A stretch of 64,000 nucleotides of DNA from Stereocaulon alpinum. Lineage: Eukaryota; Ascomycota; Lecanoromycetes; Lecanorales; Stereocaulaceae. The translations under genes were made by a program, and so were the position numbers. The stretch lies in contig JAEUBA010000096.1 in the NCBI GenBank assembly GCA_018257865.1, forward strand, positions 1 to 64,000, given 5' to 3'. The number at the start of each line of letters is the position of its first letter. The first letter of the stretch is position 1. Under the pieces are notes generated by a model, which worked only from the letters and a program-made list of their open reading frames with translations, was not told the DNA's origin and made no database searches. Shown in pieces: positions 24,181 to 35,878 of this stretch.

Positions 24181-25508
24181 CTAAAGATTGTACACTGAGG
24201 ATTGTTCCCTCTCAGATGTAAAAAGTTCACCCACAAGCTTCTCGCTCAGCTTCCACAATGCTTCAGCGTTTGCTTCGCTCGTTGCGTACGCCTTGGGCTC
24301 TACAATCTCGTTCTCGACCATGTACGCTGGAGAAGAATCTGATATTTCGGAGTCAGCAGAAGCGCCGCCATCTCTGAGTTTGTCAACACTCGGCTTACCT
24401 CGAATATATGGATCAAGGGCAGCGACGAGGACACATGCAGCGCCTTGGGTCAGTGTAGCATTTGCTTCAGGGGTTAAAGGATTGCCTATGATGTAGGCAT
24501 AGTGTTAGCCCATCTCTCCACGCTCGACGTACCAGACTTTGCGAAGTAGGAGAAGTGATGGAATCTTACCATCGTTCCTTGCCCTAGCCATCTCGAATGC
24601 TTCCATCAATAATTTCTGACTGACCTTAGCGTTGATAAAGAATTCGCTCTCCATGATGACTGTGTCGTGAAGAGGATCAGCCAGTGTCTGGGGATGAATG
24701 GTTCAGTCTGGACAACTCACGACCGGGATGCACTGCAAATGCTACAATCCCCTTGTTCCTCAACTTCTTGCCTAGACTGCGGGAGAAAAGGATATTAGCA
24801 GTTTTGGATTGCCCGTAAGCACTCCATGGGTGGTATAATCTTCCATCCTATGAATGTCGTGTCAGCATGCCTATTCCAGTCCCAGTGCGAAAGCCTAAGA
24901 GTAGGATAAGACCTACCTCGAAGGTGGGGTCCTCGAGATTGACTTCAGCAAACTCATGTCCTTTGCTTGACAGGTTGACAATCGTAGCTCCTTTCTCTGC
25001 CGCAACCAGCTCGCCCATGAGCAAGTTTGTCAACAGGAAATGACCGACATGATTCGTAGCAAATTGGGTCTCGATCCCGTCTTTGGATGTACTGAAGGTC
25101 TCGACGCCCATGGTCCCAGCATTATTGATAAGCTTATCAATTTTGTTGGTGGTAGCTTTAATTTTTGCAGCTGCTTTGCGGACTGATGAATTGTCGGCTA
25201 AGTCCATCTCCACGAAAGTGACATCGACTGTAGAGTTGGCTTTCATGATCTCATCGATAACAGGAGTGACCTTGGCTTCATTGCGAGAGGCGAGGATGAT
25301 CTGCTTGGGTCTGGCGGAGGCAAGGGAAATGGCTGTTTCCGCTCCAATACCACCTTTGCTGGTTCCAGTGATAACGACTTGGGGAACAACGTTAGCAATC
25401 CTACGTGCTGAGAATGAGATAGAAGTGTATACAGGTCTTGCCATGGGCTTCGTTGGAAAGATGCTTAATTACATCGTCAGCTGTCGTATCAGCGTTGAAG
25501 GAGGCCAT
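24181..25508 (-). CDS. Short-chain dehydrogenase/reductase, retinol-dehydrogenase-like
   Basis: Five exons by hand: 25508-25433, 25377-24917, 24847-24721, 24659-24570, 24485-24181. They sum to 1059 bp, 352 residues. It is an NAD(P)-dependent oxidoreductase with a Rossmann fold. The cofactor motif VITGTSKGGIGAETA begins at about residue 28, after the first splice. INNAG follows at about 110-115, then NLSSKGH with the catalytic serine, and YGQSK as the catalytic Tyr-x3-Lys. Downstream come NILFSRSL and AVHPGLIM. The 61-bp intron at 24,720-24,660 is needed to keep frame; a closer AG would give a 33-bp intron and a stop. The substrate is unknown. It is the island gene nearest to the left transposon border. 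Longer open frames on the opposite strand here are shadows. Confidence 0.85.
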
Positions 25509-26895
25509 CTTGAGAATATGTGACAATGGATGCGGTAGAGAAGTATTTCTCTATCAGAGTCTATTTGGTACCTGAAAATGGCAAAGTAGGACATGAGAGG
25601 AATCAAAATAGAAGTTGAATATGAGTGATGGGTACATTGTGACGCTATCATGATCCAATGGAAGAGCGCGTCCTATCTTGACGTATGATCTCGAATGGTA
25701 TGTACAATTGGATTTATCCTGCCACGCATGACTTTCGCTCCTTGAGCTCTACCAGCCAGGTGAGCTCTTCACACTCATATTCATGTTACCAATCTGGGTT
25801 TTTAAGTCCACACGCAGAGGGTTTGTTGTTATGTTTTCCGCGTATAGAACTATAGTACTTCGTTATCTAAACATCCTATACCAGAAGTCTAATCATCACG
25901 TGTCTACCTTGCGAGCTTTTGTCATTGGTGATTATACCCCTAGAAGCGCCCGGAGCTAGAGCCCGGAGAAACAAGAACACCCCAACAGCCCCTAAATTTT
26001 GGTGGTGCGAAATTCCCTCAGTGCGAATGTAATTCCTCGTCGATATCAGCCGACCATCACGGATGCAACTTAACATAACGCTCAAAGCATCCTTCCAGGC
26101 GACGGGACGGCAGATGACCACGTACTCGAGCCTGCTGCAAATATCGAGATGTAAAAACGGTATAGACTAGGGCGGTGCTGATTGCGCCATCACTGGTTGC
26201 ATGAAGTCATCCCCAACGAAACTACGTATGTTCTTGCGCCCACACCGGACGATGGGCGATCGACGATCTACACTATCTGTCAAGGAAAGTCATGAACGCT
26301 CAGGAAAGCGTGAAGACCGGAGAGCCAACATTATCGACAGTCTTTACAAAGGACGTGTGACCATGGTGTTCAGACTCTGCATATGCATTGACTATGTTGG
26401 AGAACTGCTCTGCAAGGTTGTTGTGCGGGGATGTGCATACGAGCTGAAATGCGCATCTAAAGGGCAGGAAACCCTTGTGCATGCGCGTTGAAGGATTTGC
26501 AAGTCCGCGTTGGAGGGAGGGGTGCGATAGGTCCATGCCGGTAGATGCTGCCAGCATAAACCGTGAGAAATCGGCGGCTTGCATGCTCGTACGTGGCGTA
26601 GGAACGATGGTAGTCACTTCCGCGTTACATTACAATAGCTCGTTTTGAAACATGCCGGTTTTCTAAGACATCCGTTCAAGGGCCATTATTCAAATCTTGA
26701 GGCCTCTAGACTCTCCTCCGAACCCTTTGAGCGATTCAGTCCATTGTCTTTGGTCGTGTCTTTACTGCTGTATCGAACCCGAAGTCATATCCCGTACCCT
26801 GGTTTTGCCTGCACGGTCGTCTCAGACGTTCTTGAGATCTACCGTGCTCAATCGAAGTAAACAACTTTGTTGAGACAAGTTCTCAGAAGGATCCG
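25509..26895. other. Intergenic between dehydrogenase and P450
   Basis: About 1.4 kb with several short overlapping open frames on both strands (such as 26,300-26,617 minus and 26,645-26,860 plus). None has a motif, family resemblance or splice pattern I can support. It presumably contains the promoters of the diverging dehydrogenase and P450. Confidence 0.5.
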
Positions 26896-28854
26896 ATGGA
26901 GTATATCCGCTTGCTGGGTTTGTCACTATCTGTGGTAGTAAGGAGAGCCTAAAAGTCCTAATCCTGTTTTTGCTAATCGAAGCATCTAGACATTCACGTT
27001 TTATCTCAGTAAAGCTATCTACAACCTCTACTTCCATCCACTTCGGTCCTATCCAGGACCCTGGCTCGCTCGTGCGACGCGAATCCCATTCCTCTACTAT
27101 CAAGTAAGTGGAAGGCTTCCACAAGGGGTGAAGAAGTGGCACGAGACATATGGCGAGACCATACGCATTGCCCCTAACGATTTGTCGTTCCTGAAAAGTC
27201 AAGCCTGGTTCGATATTCATGGTACGTATGAGCTGGGACATCCTGTACCCTGCTGATGGCTTATTGACAGGCCACCGAAGCGGGTCCAGGACAGGTTGGT
27301 TTGAGAGGGATCCGAGTGTCTATCCGCCGCTCCCAAACAGAGCGCCTTCAATAGTATGAATTTCGTATGGGAGTCCTAAAAAAAGTCCGGACTGACAACG
27401 AGCAGTTGCTCTCGAATGAACACGACCATAGCAGATTTCGACGTTTGCTTTCACATGCATTCTCAGGCAAGCATTCGATGTCATGGCATGGAATCCGCTT
27501 ACTATGATCAGAAAAAGCGTTGCGAGAACAGGAACCCTTGATACAGTCTCACATAGATCTCCTGATTTCAAAATTGCATGGACAGATTGATGGACCCATT
27601 GAGGGCTATGTAAACATAGTAAGCAGCAGTACTCGATTCTGAAGGATGGTACTAATGTGAGAGTATTTCCGTTAGTCCCAGTGGCTAAACTTCATCACCT
27701 TCGATATCATTGGCGACTTGGCGTTCGGTGAAGACTTTGATTGTTTGCACGCTGGAGTTATACACCCCTGGGTCAAGATCATGTTCTCCTCACTCAGAGA
27801 CATCATCTATCTTGCCGCGCTGGCGCATCTCCCGAAACCCGTCTTCAACATCGTCATTTCGGCTTTGGGTTACTTCATGCTGGGAGACCTGAAAAAAGAT
27901 AAAGACTTTGCGGTCGAAAGGGTTGCCAGTCGGTTGAAACAGGGAACCGAGCGTAGAGACTTTATGTCACCAATACTCGAGTGAGGATATCTCTTCCTGG
28001 CAGCTTTCACTTGACAGACCAACTCAGCAGCTTATTAGGGCCAATGATGAAAAGGGCATGACCATTCAAGAGATCGAATCTTCTTTCAATATTCTGATAG
28101 TCGCTGGTAAGCGTTCGCTTGACCTTGTCCGACAGTCAAGACTGATCGAGTCTAATGCAGGGTCTGAAACTACTGCCACGCTCTTGAGTGGTGCTCTCTA
28201 CAATCTTCTCACGCATCCTCCAACTCTTGACCTGCTCCTTGCCGAGCTCCGCTCTGCATTCTCGTCTCGCAGCAGCGTGACCATGGCGGCGGTGCACGAT
28301 CTTCCGTATCTCAACGCGGTACTCGAAGAGTCCCTTCGTGTGTATCCGCCAGTGGCTTTTGCCCAGGCGCGAATTGTCCCCCGTCAAGGCGCCATCATCT
28401 GCGGCGAGGCCATTCCTGGAGGAACAAGTGTAGGAGTACCATCTCTTGCTGCAAGTCTGTCTGACGCCAACTGGACGGAGCCGCACGCTTTCAAGCCGGA
28501 GAGGTGGTTGGGGGACGAATGGGTTGGGGACGACCGGAAGGCCACGCAGCCGTTCCTTGTCGGGCCGAGGAATTGTCTTGGAAAGAAGTAAGTTGGGTCT
28601 CTAACTTGAAACGTTCGAGCGGTAGAAGATTTACAAGAACAAGCTGATGGCTTACAAACAGCCTTGCGTACGCCGAAATGCGATTGATTCTGACACAACT
28701 GCTGCTGGAGTTCAGTTTTGAGCTATGCGAAGAGAGTCGATGGTGGACTAAAGATCAGAAATTCTATTTGCTGTGGGAGAGACCGCCTTTGAAAATGCGT
28801 TTGAGGAAGGCGAGCGTTGAAACGGGCCCTGGCCACTTCGAAGTCAAGGAATGA
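26896..28854 (+). CDS. Cytochrome P450 (CYP65-like), possibly decayed near its N-terminal third
   Basis: A haem-thiolate monooxygenase. Visible parts in order: the proline-rich hinge AIYNLYFHPLRSYPGPWLA (about 27,010-27,070); RFRRLLSHAFS (about 27,435-27,465); ITFDIIGDLAFGEDFD; the I-helix GSETTATLLSGAL at 28,160; the ExxR helix EESLRVYPPV; and the haem loop FLVGPRNCLGK with the cysteine ligand (about 28,553-28,590). It ends at 28,854. The resemblance is to trichothecene-hydroxylase-type CYP65 enzymes. Introns are convincing at 27,982-28,030, 28,109-28,164 and 28,589-28,660. However, the frame ends in a TGA near 27,356 after APSIV and resumes in another frame at about 27,386; the 31-32 bp between is too short for an intron. 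The first exon and its membrane anchor are not clear (ATG at 26,896 is a guess). It may be a pseudogene. Confidence 0.65.
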
Positions 28855-29150
28855 ATGAAGGAATTACTGTATTTGGCGTATACTTCCATCGTATATGGAG
28901 ACAAACTATATCGAATCGATATACATCTATGCACGTGGTGCTATTGAGCGACACATTGCCTCGATGTGGGGCTTAGAACCTGGCTCGCCTGGGTGAGATG
29001 GAAGGCTGAACGTAAGATTACGCGCTAGATGAAAAGGAGAATCGCGGTGGAGAGATCTTGCCCTGCCAAGACATCGAACCCTAGCAGCAGTCTCAGTCCC
29101 AAACGCTCTCTTTGCATACCTCAGTCCCGACGCCTAGCCAATACGACGAC

Positions 29151-30239
29151 ATGGATTTCGCCTCTCTGATGTCCGTTGAGATCTCTAAAAGTAAGAGAAA
29201 ATCACCACCGTCAACAACCACCGAGCCCGCAAAGAAATATCTCAAGAAGGCCGAGATTGAGGCCCAACGCCAGCAAGCCTACCTCGAGGAACAAGCCGCC
29301 ATCCAGCGCGAACGAGAAGCCAAGCTCGCCAACAAAAGGAAGCTAGATGAGGAAGACGCTACACGGAATGCCGAGCGAGATGAGAAACGGAGGCGACTGG
29401 CTGAGGAGTCTCGAGTGAGGAGGGAAGAAGAGGAAGCGAGGAAAGAGAGAGCTAGGAGGAAGAGACTTGGACTGCCTGAACTACCAGACAAGAAGGAGCA
29501 GAGCGATGGTGCACCGGTGCCAGAGGAAGAGGACATCTCAGACCCTCAACTCCTACAGAACCTCCGCGCCCTTTCCGAACCCGCTATCCTCTTCGGCGAA
29601 ACCCACACCCAACGCCTCAATCGCTACCGCAAACTTACAGCTATCGTACCTTCTAAAGCCACCCAAACAACAGGCCCCATACCTACCACCCTTATCCTAG
29701 TCCCGGAAGCAGAAATGAAAGTCTCGCCTACTGTACCTAAAGACGCAGAAGGTCGCGCATTCCTCTTCCGGCAATTAGCATCATACTTCACCATGATCTT
29801 GACCGAATGGTCTATCGCCCTCTCGCAACGCGCTACAAGCGTCAAGGAATCCCATCAAGGGAAGACGGCATATAACGCGATGGCCCAATCCCGCGACAAC
29901 ATGGTGCCGCTCTTCCGCAAATTCGAACAAGGAGACCTCGAAGATGGTATCCTTGAACCCGTCGTGGAAATAGTACATGCTGCGCAAGAAAAGAGATATG
30001 TGGATGCGAATGACGGGTATTTGAGACTAAGTATTGGGAAGGCGGCATGGCCCATTGGGGTTACTATGGTTGGTATTCACGAGAGAAGTGCGAGAGAAAA
30101 GCTGCATGAGAGTGATAAGGGCGCGGCGCATATTATGAGTGATGAGGGGACGAGGAAATGGTTGCAGAGTATTAAGCGGTGTTTGAGCTTTGCGCAAACG
30201 AGGTGGCCGCCGGATGATATGATGCAGTTGATGGGTTGA
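29151..30239 (+). CDS. prp18: Pre-mRNA splicing factor Prp18
   Basis: A single-exon gene of 362 residues. Prp18 is a U5-associated factor that stabilises the second catalytic step of splicing in the nucleus. The start is taken at MDFASLMSVEISKSK, the conserved N-terminus; upstream in-frame codons lack an ATG. Residues about 25-115 form a charged, Lys/Glu/Arg-rich coiled segment. Then come ISDPQLLQNLRALSEPAILF and GETHTQRLNRY, the PRP4-like (SFM) motif. The C-terminal Prp18 domain (from about residue 205) ends with an IKRCLSFAQTRWPP block. It converges with dbp6 on the opposite strand, the two stops lying about 130 bp apart. Confidence 0.95.
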   Translation: MDFASLMSVEISKSKRKSPPSTTTEPAKKYLKKAEIEAQRQQAYLEEQAAIQREREAKLANKRKLDEEDATRNAERDEKRRRLAEESRVRREEEEARKERARRKRLGLPELPDKKEQSDGAPVPEEEDISDPQLLQNLRALSEPAILFGETHTQRLNRYRKLTAIVPSKATQTTGPIPTTLILVPEAEMKVSPTVPKDAEGRAFLFRQLASYFTMILTEWSIALSQRATSVKESHQGKTAYNAMAQSRDNMVPLFRKFEQGDLEDGILEPVVEIVHAAQEKRYVDANDGYLRLSIGKAAWPIGVTMVGIHERSAREKLHESDKGAAHIMSDEGTRKWLQSIKRCLSFAQTRWPPDDMMQLMG

Positions 30240-30365
30240 GTTACGACTAATGATTCAATTGGATGGCAGACAACCGACTGAATGCAAAACTACATGGAAG
30301 GCGGGTTTCAATGTGTTCGTTGGGTATCTCTATGATTGCTGCAATGAATTCCTTTACGGGCTCGC

Positions 30366-32516
30366 TCATTCATGCCTTCCTTGCGTCTCCTCTCCTAACT
30401 TCTCTAGCGCCTCTTGATATAGCTTCCTCTCCTCCTCCCCAACCTTCAACTTCCTATCAATCCTTGCCACCTTCCTCCCCTCGCCCCTCCCAACCTTCTC
30501 ACTTCTCGCAATATCATTCCAGAACCATCTAGCCTCATTGTCCGCAATCAATGTAGTTGCCCTTCCCGCCTTCCCAGCCCTTGCTGTACGACCAACGCGG
30601 TGAATGTAGCTCGTTAGATTAGAAGGCATGTCGTAACTGATTACGTGATCTAGATGAGGGATGTCGAGGCCGCGAGAAGCGCGGTCTGAGGCTATTAGTA
30701 TGGAGAGCTTGCCTTTGCGGAAGGCGCGGAGAGTCTTCAAGCCGGAAGAGCTTGTGGTGGATTTGGTGAGGGTGGCTATCTCTGCGGCCCAACTTGGACG
30801 GAGGAGGGATATCAGGCGGGCGAGGCGGGTGGCGTGTTCGTTTGTTTTGGTAAAGATTAGAGTGCGGTGAGTAGTTGATAAGGCCATAGAGTCGGGCACA
30901 GTGCCGGCACCGCCAGAGTTTGACTGCTGAGAAGCGGAGTCGTTAGAGCTTGTATCTTTGCCGTCAGAAGATTCCCGTGCCTTTATGCGCTTGACGCTAG
31001 CTTTGTCAGAGACACCTCCTTGCTTTGACTCAAGCAGTTGAATAAGGTATAGAGGCTTATCCTTGCCGTTTGAAACCTTGACACCAAATTCTTCAAGAGT
31101 GGTGGGAAGCTCAATACGCTCTGTGCTCTCGGCCCAAGTCAATGCATTGCCGTCTTCTGGCTTATCCTGCGATTGTCCCTCTAGCACCACCAACCTTGGT
31201 CGTCGAAGTTTAAGAGCTGTCAACTTGCTGATGTCCTTCGTCATCGTTGCACTGAGGATGATCTTTTGAACCTCTCTACGGCGGAGTGTGTGGAACGCAT
31301 CTGCAAACCGCTGCTGGATTGGATCAAGTGGAGGGAGATACTCAAGGCCCGGCAAGACAACGTCAATCCATTGCTGGAAGCTCTCATCAAGAAGTCGATC
31401 TGCTTCATCGATGACCAGCCACTGCACATGGTCCAGCGTGAAGCCTGTAGTAGACTGAATGTGCTCGACAAGTCGACCAGGCGTACATATTAGTATGTCA
31501 ACCTTGGAGTTGTATTCGACGACATGGTTATATAGTAATTCAAATTCATCTTTTGGTCCAAATCGCTTCTCGAAGTCCCAATCCATCAGCTCCTCATCTT
31601 CATCGATGTCCTTCTCCTGCTCAGCCCTGTAAGCTTCGGGATCGTACCTTTGACCTTTCTCCACGAGTACGGCCTGTTCTTCTTTGAAAGTCTTGCTCCC
31701 CACAGCTGTTCCGGTCTTCAAGCCACTTCCGCCGCTGCACAGGTCAAAAGTCTCCTTGACCTGGCTGACTAATTCTCTGGTGGGTACAACAATGAGGCCT
31801 CGCAACTTAGTGATGGGTTTATCACGAAGACTCTCGAACATTGGCAAGGTATACGCTAAAGTCTTTCCTGAACCCGTAGCTGCTGAGATACAAATGTCTC
31901 CTTGATAATGCTCTGGTCCAGGGAGCAGCATGGGTAATACGGCAGCCTGAATCGCGAATGCGTCCTCATAGCCTGCCTCTTGTAGAGACGCAGCGGTCTT
32001 TTCACTGACGGAAAGACTATTGAATGGTACCGTGGACGCAGACGGAATATGAGTGGCAGATCGCAGCCATTCAGGAAGAGCAGAAGCCATTGAGACTTTT
32101 GGCAGTTCCCGGTCTTCTACAGGCTGGGGCAAAGGCTCAAGCCCGTGAGATTCAGTTTCCATATAGTCATGGTGTACATCTATTGGTTTGTCTTCAATCA
32201 CTGAACTCCTCCTCGGCTTTTCTGCCGACTCCCTTTTAGCTTTTTCATACTTGGACAAGACTGCTTGATGTCGGCTGCGCAGGGGGACATTCTGTCCATT
32301 AGCCACAGAATCTTGCTCAGTCGACAGTGAAGCTTCTTGGTCAGGAGCCACAGCATCTTGAACAACGGTTCTAGTAACAGGACGTTTTTCTTGGCTGGGC
32401 AGAAACGTAGCAATGGTTTTTGAAAGTTTCCGCTTCTTTGACGGCCGCGAGGTCTCCTTTGAGGCCGTAGCGTTCGTCGACGGCGGTATGTACCGGCTAT
32501 AGAACTGTGAAGTCAT
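30366..32516 (-). CDS. dbp6: DEAD-box ATP-dependent RNA helicase Dbp6
   Basis: A single exon of 716 residues. Dbp6 (DDX51 family) is a nucleolar helicase for early 60S ribosomal subunit assembly. All helicase motifs are present: AATGSGKT at about 212-219, PTREL at 245, TPGRL at 345, DEAD at 370, SAT at 422, FTKTNEHATRL, then SDRASRGLDIPHLDHVISYD and HRVGRTARAG near the C-terminus. An acidic insert (DIDEDEELMDWDFEKRFGP) between the early motifs and the DEAD box is as expected for this subfamily. The N-terminal 120 residues are basic and Ser/Lys-rich, as in a nucleolar targeting region. It diverges from gpi3 with about 235 bp between start codons, likely a shared promoter. Confidence 0.95.
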   Translation of the reverse strand: MTSQFYSRYIPPSTNATASKETSRPSKKRKLSKTIATFLPSQEKRPVTRTVVQDAVAPDQEASLSTEQDSVANGQNVPLRSRHQAVLSKYEKAKRESAEKPRRSSVIEDKPIDVHHDYMETESHGLEPLPQPVEDRELPKVSMASALPEWLRSATHIPSASTVPFNSLSVSEKTAASLQEAGYEDAFAIQAAVLPMLLPGPEHYQGDICISAATGSGKTLAYTLPMFESLRDKPITKLRGLIVVPTRELVSQVKETFDLCSGGSGLKTGTAVGSKTFKEEQAVLVEKGQRYDPEAYRAEQEKDIDEDEELMDWDFEKRFGPKDEFELLYNHVVEYNSKVDILICTPGRLVEHIQSTTGFTLDHVQWLVIDEADRLLDESFQQWIDVVLPGLEYLPPLDPIQQRFADAFHTLRRREVQKIILSATMTKDISKLTALKLRRPRLVVLEGQSQDKPEDGNALTWAESTERIELPTTLEEFGVKVSNGKDKPLYLIQLLESKQGGVSDKASVKRIKARESSDGKDTSSNDSASQQSNSGGAGTVPDSMALSTTHRTLIFTKTNEHATRLARLISLLRPSWAAEIATLTKSTTSSSGLKTLRAFRKGKLSILIASDRASRGLDIPHLDHVISYDMPSNLTSYIHRVGRTARAGKAGRATTLIADNEARWFWNDIARSEKVGRGEGRKVARIDRKLKVGEEERKLYQEALEKLGEETQGRHE

Positions 32517-32751
32517 GTCTGCTAGTACGGCCGCGACTTACATGGAAATCTTCGAGATGAATTTATGATTCGAACAGCCGCGTCAAGCGCTAGCCGCGAC
32601 AGTATGCTACTTCTACCTTGATGACAATATCTACAAGGCGTTCAACGCCTAGACCAGCACGGTCTTAATCTTGTTCACTCGATCAGTACTATGTATCCAC
32701 GGCATAATCGTGAAACTTTAGGCTCTCACTCTGTTCTCCAAGAGCGCCACC

Positions 32752-34323
32752 ATGCCTTACAACATCGCCATGGTCAGCGACTTCTTTTTCCCCCAACCCG
32801 GCGGCGTTGAAAGCCATATATATCAACTCTCGACCAAACTCATCGACCGAGGCCACAAAGTTGTTATTATCACCCACGCGTATGAAGGGCGGACAGGTGT
32901 TAGGTATCTAACCAACGGCCTTAAGGTCTATCATGTCCCCTTTCTGGTCATCTACAGGGAGTCTACTATGCCCACTGTGTTTTCGTTCTTTCCCATCTTC
33001 AGAAATATCATCATCAGAGAAGAGATAGAAATAGTGCATGGGCATGCTAGTCTGAGTAGCCTGTGTCATGAGGCTATTCTGCACGCGAGGACTATGGGGT
33101 TGAGGACAGTCTTTACGGATCATTCGCTATTTGGGTTTGCGGATGCTGCGAGTATCTTGACGAACAAGCTCTTGAAGTTTACGTTGAGTGATGTAGATCA
33201 TTGCATTGGTGTCAGTCATACATGGTAAGCGGAAGCAGGTACGGATGGGCATGGAGTCGCTCACGATCCTAACAGCAAAGAGAATACCGTCCTTCGCGCC
33301 TCCCTGGACCCACTTATGGTTTCTGTGATTCCTAATGCCGTAGTAGCCGAGAACTTCCAGCCTCTAGCTCTACAGAAGAACAGTAAACTCAACCCATACG
33401 ATGCTCGTCCTGCTCCACCGCCGCCTCAGCATCTAGGGCCCCACGACACAATCACCATTGTCGTCATATCCCGCCTCTTCTACAACAAGGGCACCGACCT
33501 TCTCATCGCAGCTCTCCCTCGTATCTTGGCCGCTGATCCACATGTCCGCTTCATCATCGCTGGATCCGGCCCCAAGGCTATTGATCTTGAGCAAATGCTC
33601 GAACGCCGTGTCTTGCAGGATAGGGTAGAGTTGCTTGGCCCTGTGCGCCATGAGGAAGTGCGAGATGTCATGGTCCGAGGACACATCTACCTTCATCCCA
33701 GTCTTACAGAAGCCTTTGGTACTGTCATTGTTGAAGCGGCCAGTTGTGGCTTGTACGTCGTCTGCACGCGTGTAGGCGGAATTCCAGAAGTCCTGCCGCC
33801 ACATATGACAACGTTCGCAAAGCCAGAGGAAGATGATCTCGTAGCTGCTACCCAAAAGGCTATCGCTGCCTTGCGAGCCAACCGCATCCGAACAGAGGGT
33901 TTTCACGAGCAGGTCAAGAAGATGTACTCCTGGACGGACGTCGCCGAGCGCACCGAGCGAGTCTACGATGGCATTACGGGCGCAATCAGTGAGGAGGAAT
34001 TTTACGGCGACGTCTCAGGCGGCGGATGGTCGGCTACGAGAGGAAGGGCAGGAGTTCAAAGTTTTGCGCTCATTGATCGACTGAAGAGATATTATGGGTG
34101 CGGGATCTGGGCTGGAAAGCTCTTCTGTCTGTGTGTCATTATCGATTACCTCCTCTTCCAGCTGCTCGAGATGCTAGCGCCGAGAGCGAACATTGACATT
34201 TGTAGAAACTGGCCGAAGAAGGTAGGCAAGGGGGAGCGGATTGATGAGGAGGGAGATGAAGCTACGGCTCTGAGAATGGCGAGGAGTCGCGCTTCGTCGA
34301 GGAGAAAAGGGAGGCTGCGCTGA
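32752..34323 (+). CDS. gpi3: Phosphatidylinositol N-acetylglucosaminyltransferase catalytic subunit (PIG-A/Gpi3)
   Basis: Two exons, 32752-33224 and 33276-34323, with a 51-bp intron; 506 residues. It catalyses the first step of GPI-anchor synthesis, transferring GlcNAc from UDP-GlcNAc to phosphatidylinositol at the cytoplasmic face of the ER. It is a GT4-type glycosyltransferase. MVSDFFFPQPGGVE at residues 7-20 is the N-terminal glycine-rich loop, then HGHASLS and FTDHSLFGF. In exon 2 come VISRLFYNKGTDLL and SLTEAFGTVIVEAASCG, which holds the E-x7-E type motif. A C-terminal hydrophobic segment (IWAGKLFCLCVIIDYLLFQL) is the single membrane anchor. The splice restores the conserved SHTCKENT. 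A basic tail follows the anchor. Confidence 0.95.
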
Positions 34324-34526
34324 TACCCTGTTGAGCATCGAACATGTAAAGCGAGCTTGCTGCCGTTCTTTAGCGTCTGTATCCGTTTCTGATACCCATG
34401 AGCTTTTTGTAGGCTGTCTATACGACACTGTATGCCAGACCTAATGTATGTTACAGCCACATGAGCTGTAACCCCCTCCCAACGCCATCGCTATGCTATT
34501 GTAGATTGTTAGCAAGCATTCTTCCC

Positions 34527-35426
34527 TCACTTTTTCTTCTCCCTCCTCCTTTTCCCCGCAGTCGGCCCCTCAACACTACCACCTCCACTCCCACTAGCCC
34601 CACCACCAGCACCACCCATTAAGCTCGCCAACCCTCCAGGCCCTCCAGCCCCCTGCATCTCCTGCATAACATCTTTCAAAATGTTCTCACGGACCCCACC
34701 TCCACTCAAGGCCGGACTATGCAGCGGCAATACACTGCCCATCTTCCATCCCCTCGGCACCGCAGGCGGTGGCGCAGGCCCAGTAGGAGGCGGCATGCCT
34801 TGAATTCGTAGACGGAGGGGCATTTCGGGCGTTGTGGGGTGGGCTTTTAGATGTGCGGAGATGAGGGTGTAAAGATGTTGTTCTGCCATATCCCCCACAT
34901 ACATGTCAGCTATCCATTTTCATCCCCTGCGAGAGCTCGCAGCAGATGAGCATGCATGGGACGGCGAGATTGACATACTATTCTTAACCCTCGAACTCCT
35001 CGCCCTCCCACTCTCCTTAACCAAAACCCTCACCCTCCCCGGATTCGCCCAATCCTTCGGATGCATCTTGCCCGGCTCAAACACAGTCTTCAACCCCAAC
35101 AATTGCACCGCATCTACAATTTCTCTCGCTAGCGGATTCTGCACCGCTAATTCAGCCCCTACTCTCCGCCCCTCTGCGCGCGTGCGGTTGGCGTCGAAGT
35201 AGACGGGGTAGATGCATTGGTAGTGTTTGTATTCTGGTGGCGGTTGTTGGGGAGCTTGCTGCTGTTGTGCTTGTGGAGTGGGGGCTGTTTGGGGTTTGGA
35301 GGAGGTGGGTGCGGGGACGTTGGCGGGGCGGATGTAGGTGTTGGCTATGTCGTCGATGTCGTCTTCGGGTGGGTCTGAGTCACCGGAGGAGTCGGATAGT
35401 TCTTCTATGCGGGCGTGTTGGGCCAT
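34527..35426 (-). CDS. sec65: Signal recognition particle subunit Sec65/SRP19
   Basis: Two exons, 35426-34979 and 34882-34527, with a 96-bp intron; 267 residues. It binds SRP RNA and is needed for assembly of the particle that targets nascent chains to the ER. The start is taken at MAQHARIEELSDSSGDSD; an in-frame extension upstream has no ATG. The SRP19 domain starts at YKHYQCIYPVYFDANRT and continues through RRVGAELAVQNPLAREIVDA, FEPGKMHPKDW and RVRVLVKE. Exon 2 completes it with HLYTLISAHLKAHP. The tail is Gly/Ser-rich and ends in a basic GKRRREKKK. The long Gln/Pro-rich N-terminal stretch before the domain is typical of filamentous fungi. It converges with gpi3. Confidence 0.92.
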
Positions 35427-35878
35427 GGTGGGTTGTGGGCGGAATAATGTAGATAGGATTTCATGAATGGTGTAGTTACCTATCTTACTTTGCCGATATA
35501 TTGCTTGGCAGTGTTCATTCACTGATTGATTCTGTTACATTATCGGCTACGTTTCTACAATGAGAAGGACCAATTGCCCCACAAGAGCTACCCTCGGATA
35601 GTGTATGGACACAATTTCTGTATCCATGCACTTTGATTCAAGACAAGCACTTATTGTCGAATCATATTGCATAAAACGTCTGATGATAGTGGTACATCAG
35701 ATTCCTAGGTCCAAATTCGGAGCCTGTCCTCTTGGCCATTGAAGGATGTCCTTGTGACCATCTGAAAATACCCTCGGGCTCTTGCAATTGCCGTTTTCTT
35801 AAACGCCTCCAGCGCCTCGCTAAATAGATGTCTTTGGAAGCATGTCACTGTATGCTTTTGATCGAACGATAACACACG
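35427..35878. other. Intergenic between sec65 and taf4
   Basis: About 450 bp of unique DNA upstream of sec65 and downstream of taf4, both on the minus strand. It presumably holds the sec65 promoter and taf4 3' signals. No feature was recognised. Confidence 0.5.

Noticed and set aside
25083..25523. 146-codon plus-strand frame
   Set aside because: Antisense to the dehydrogenase exon that carries the cofactor and NNAG motifs.
28136..28698. Minus-strand open frames over the P450
   Set aside because: They are antisense shadows of the exons with the haem-binding and ExxR motifs; no family or splice context.
24181..28854. Dehydrogenase plus P450 as a secondary metabolite cluster
   Set aside because: No backbone synthase, transporter or regulator is nearby; the adjoining genes from 29 kb on are housekeeping.
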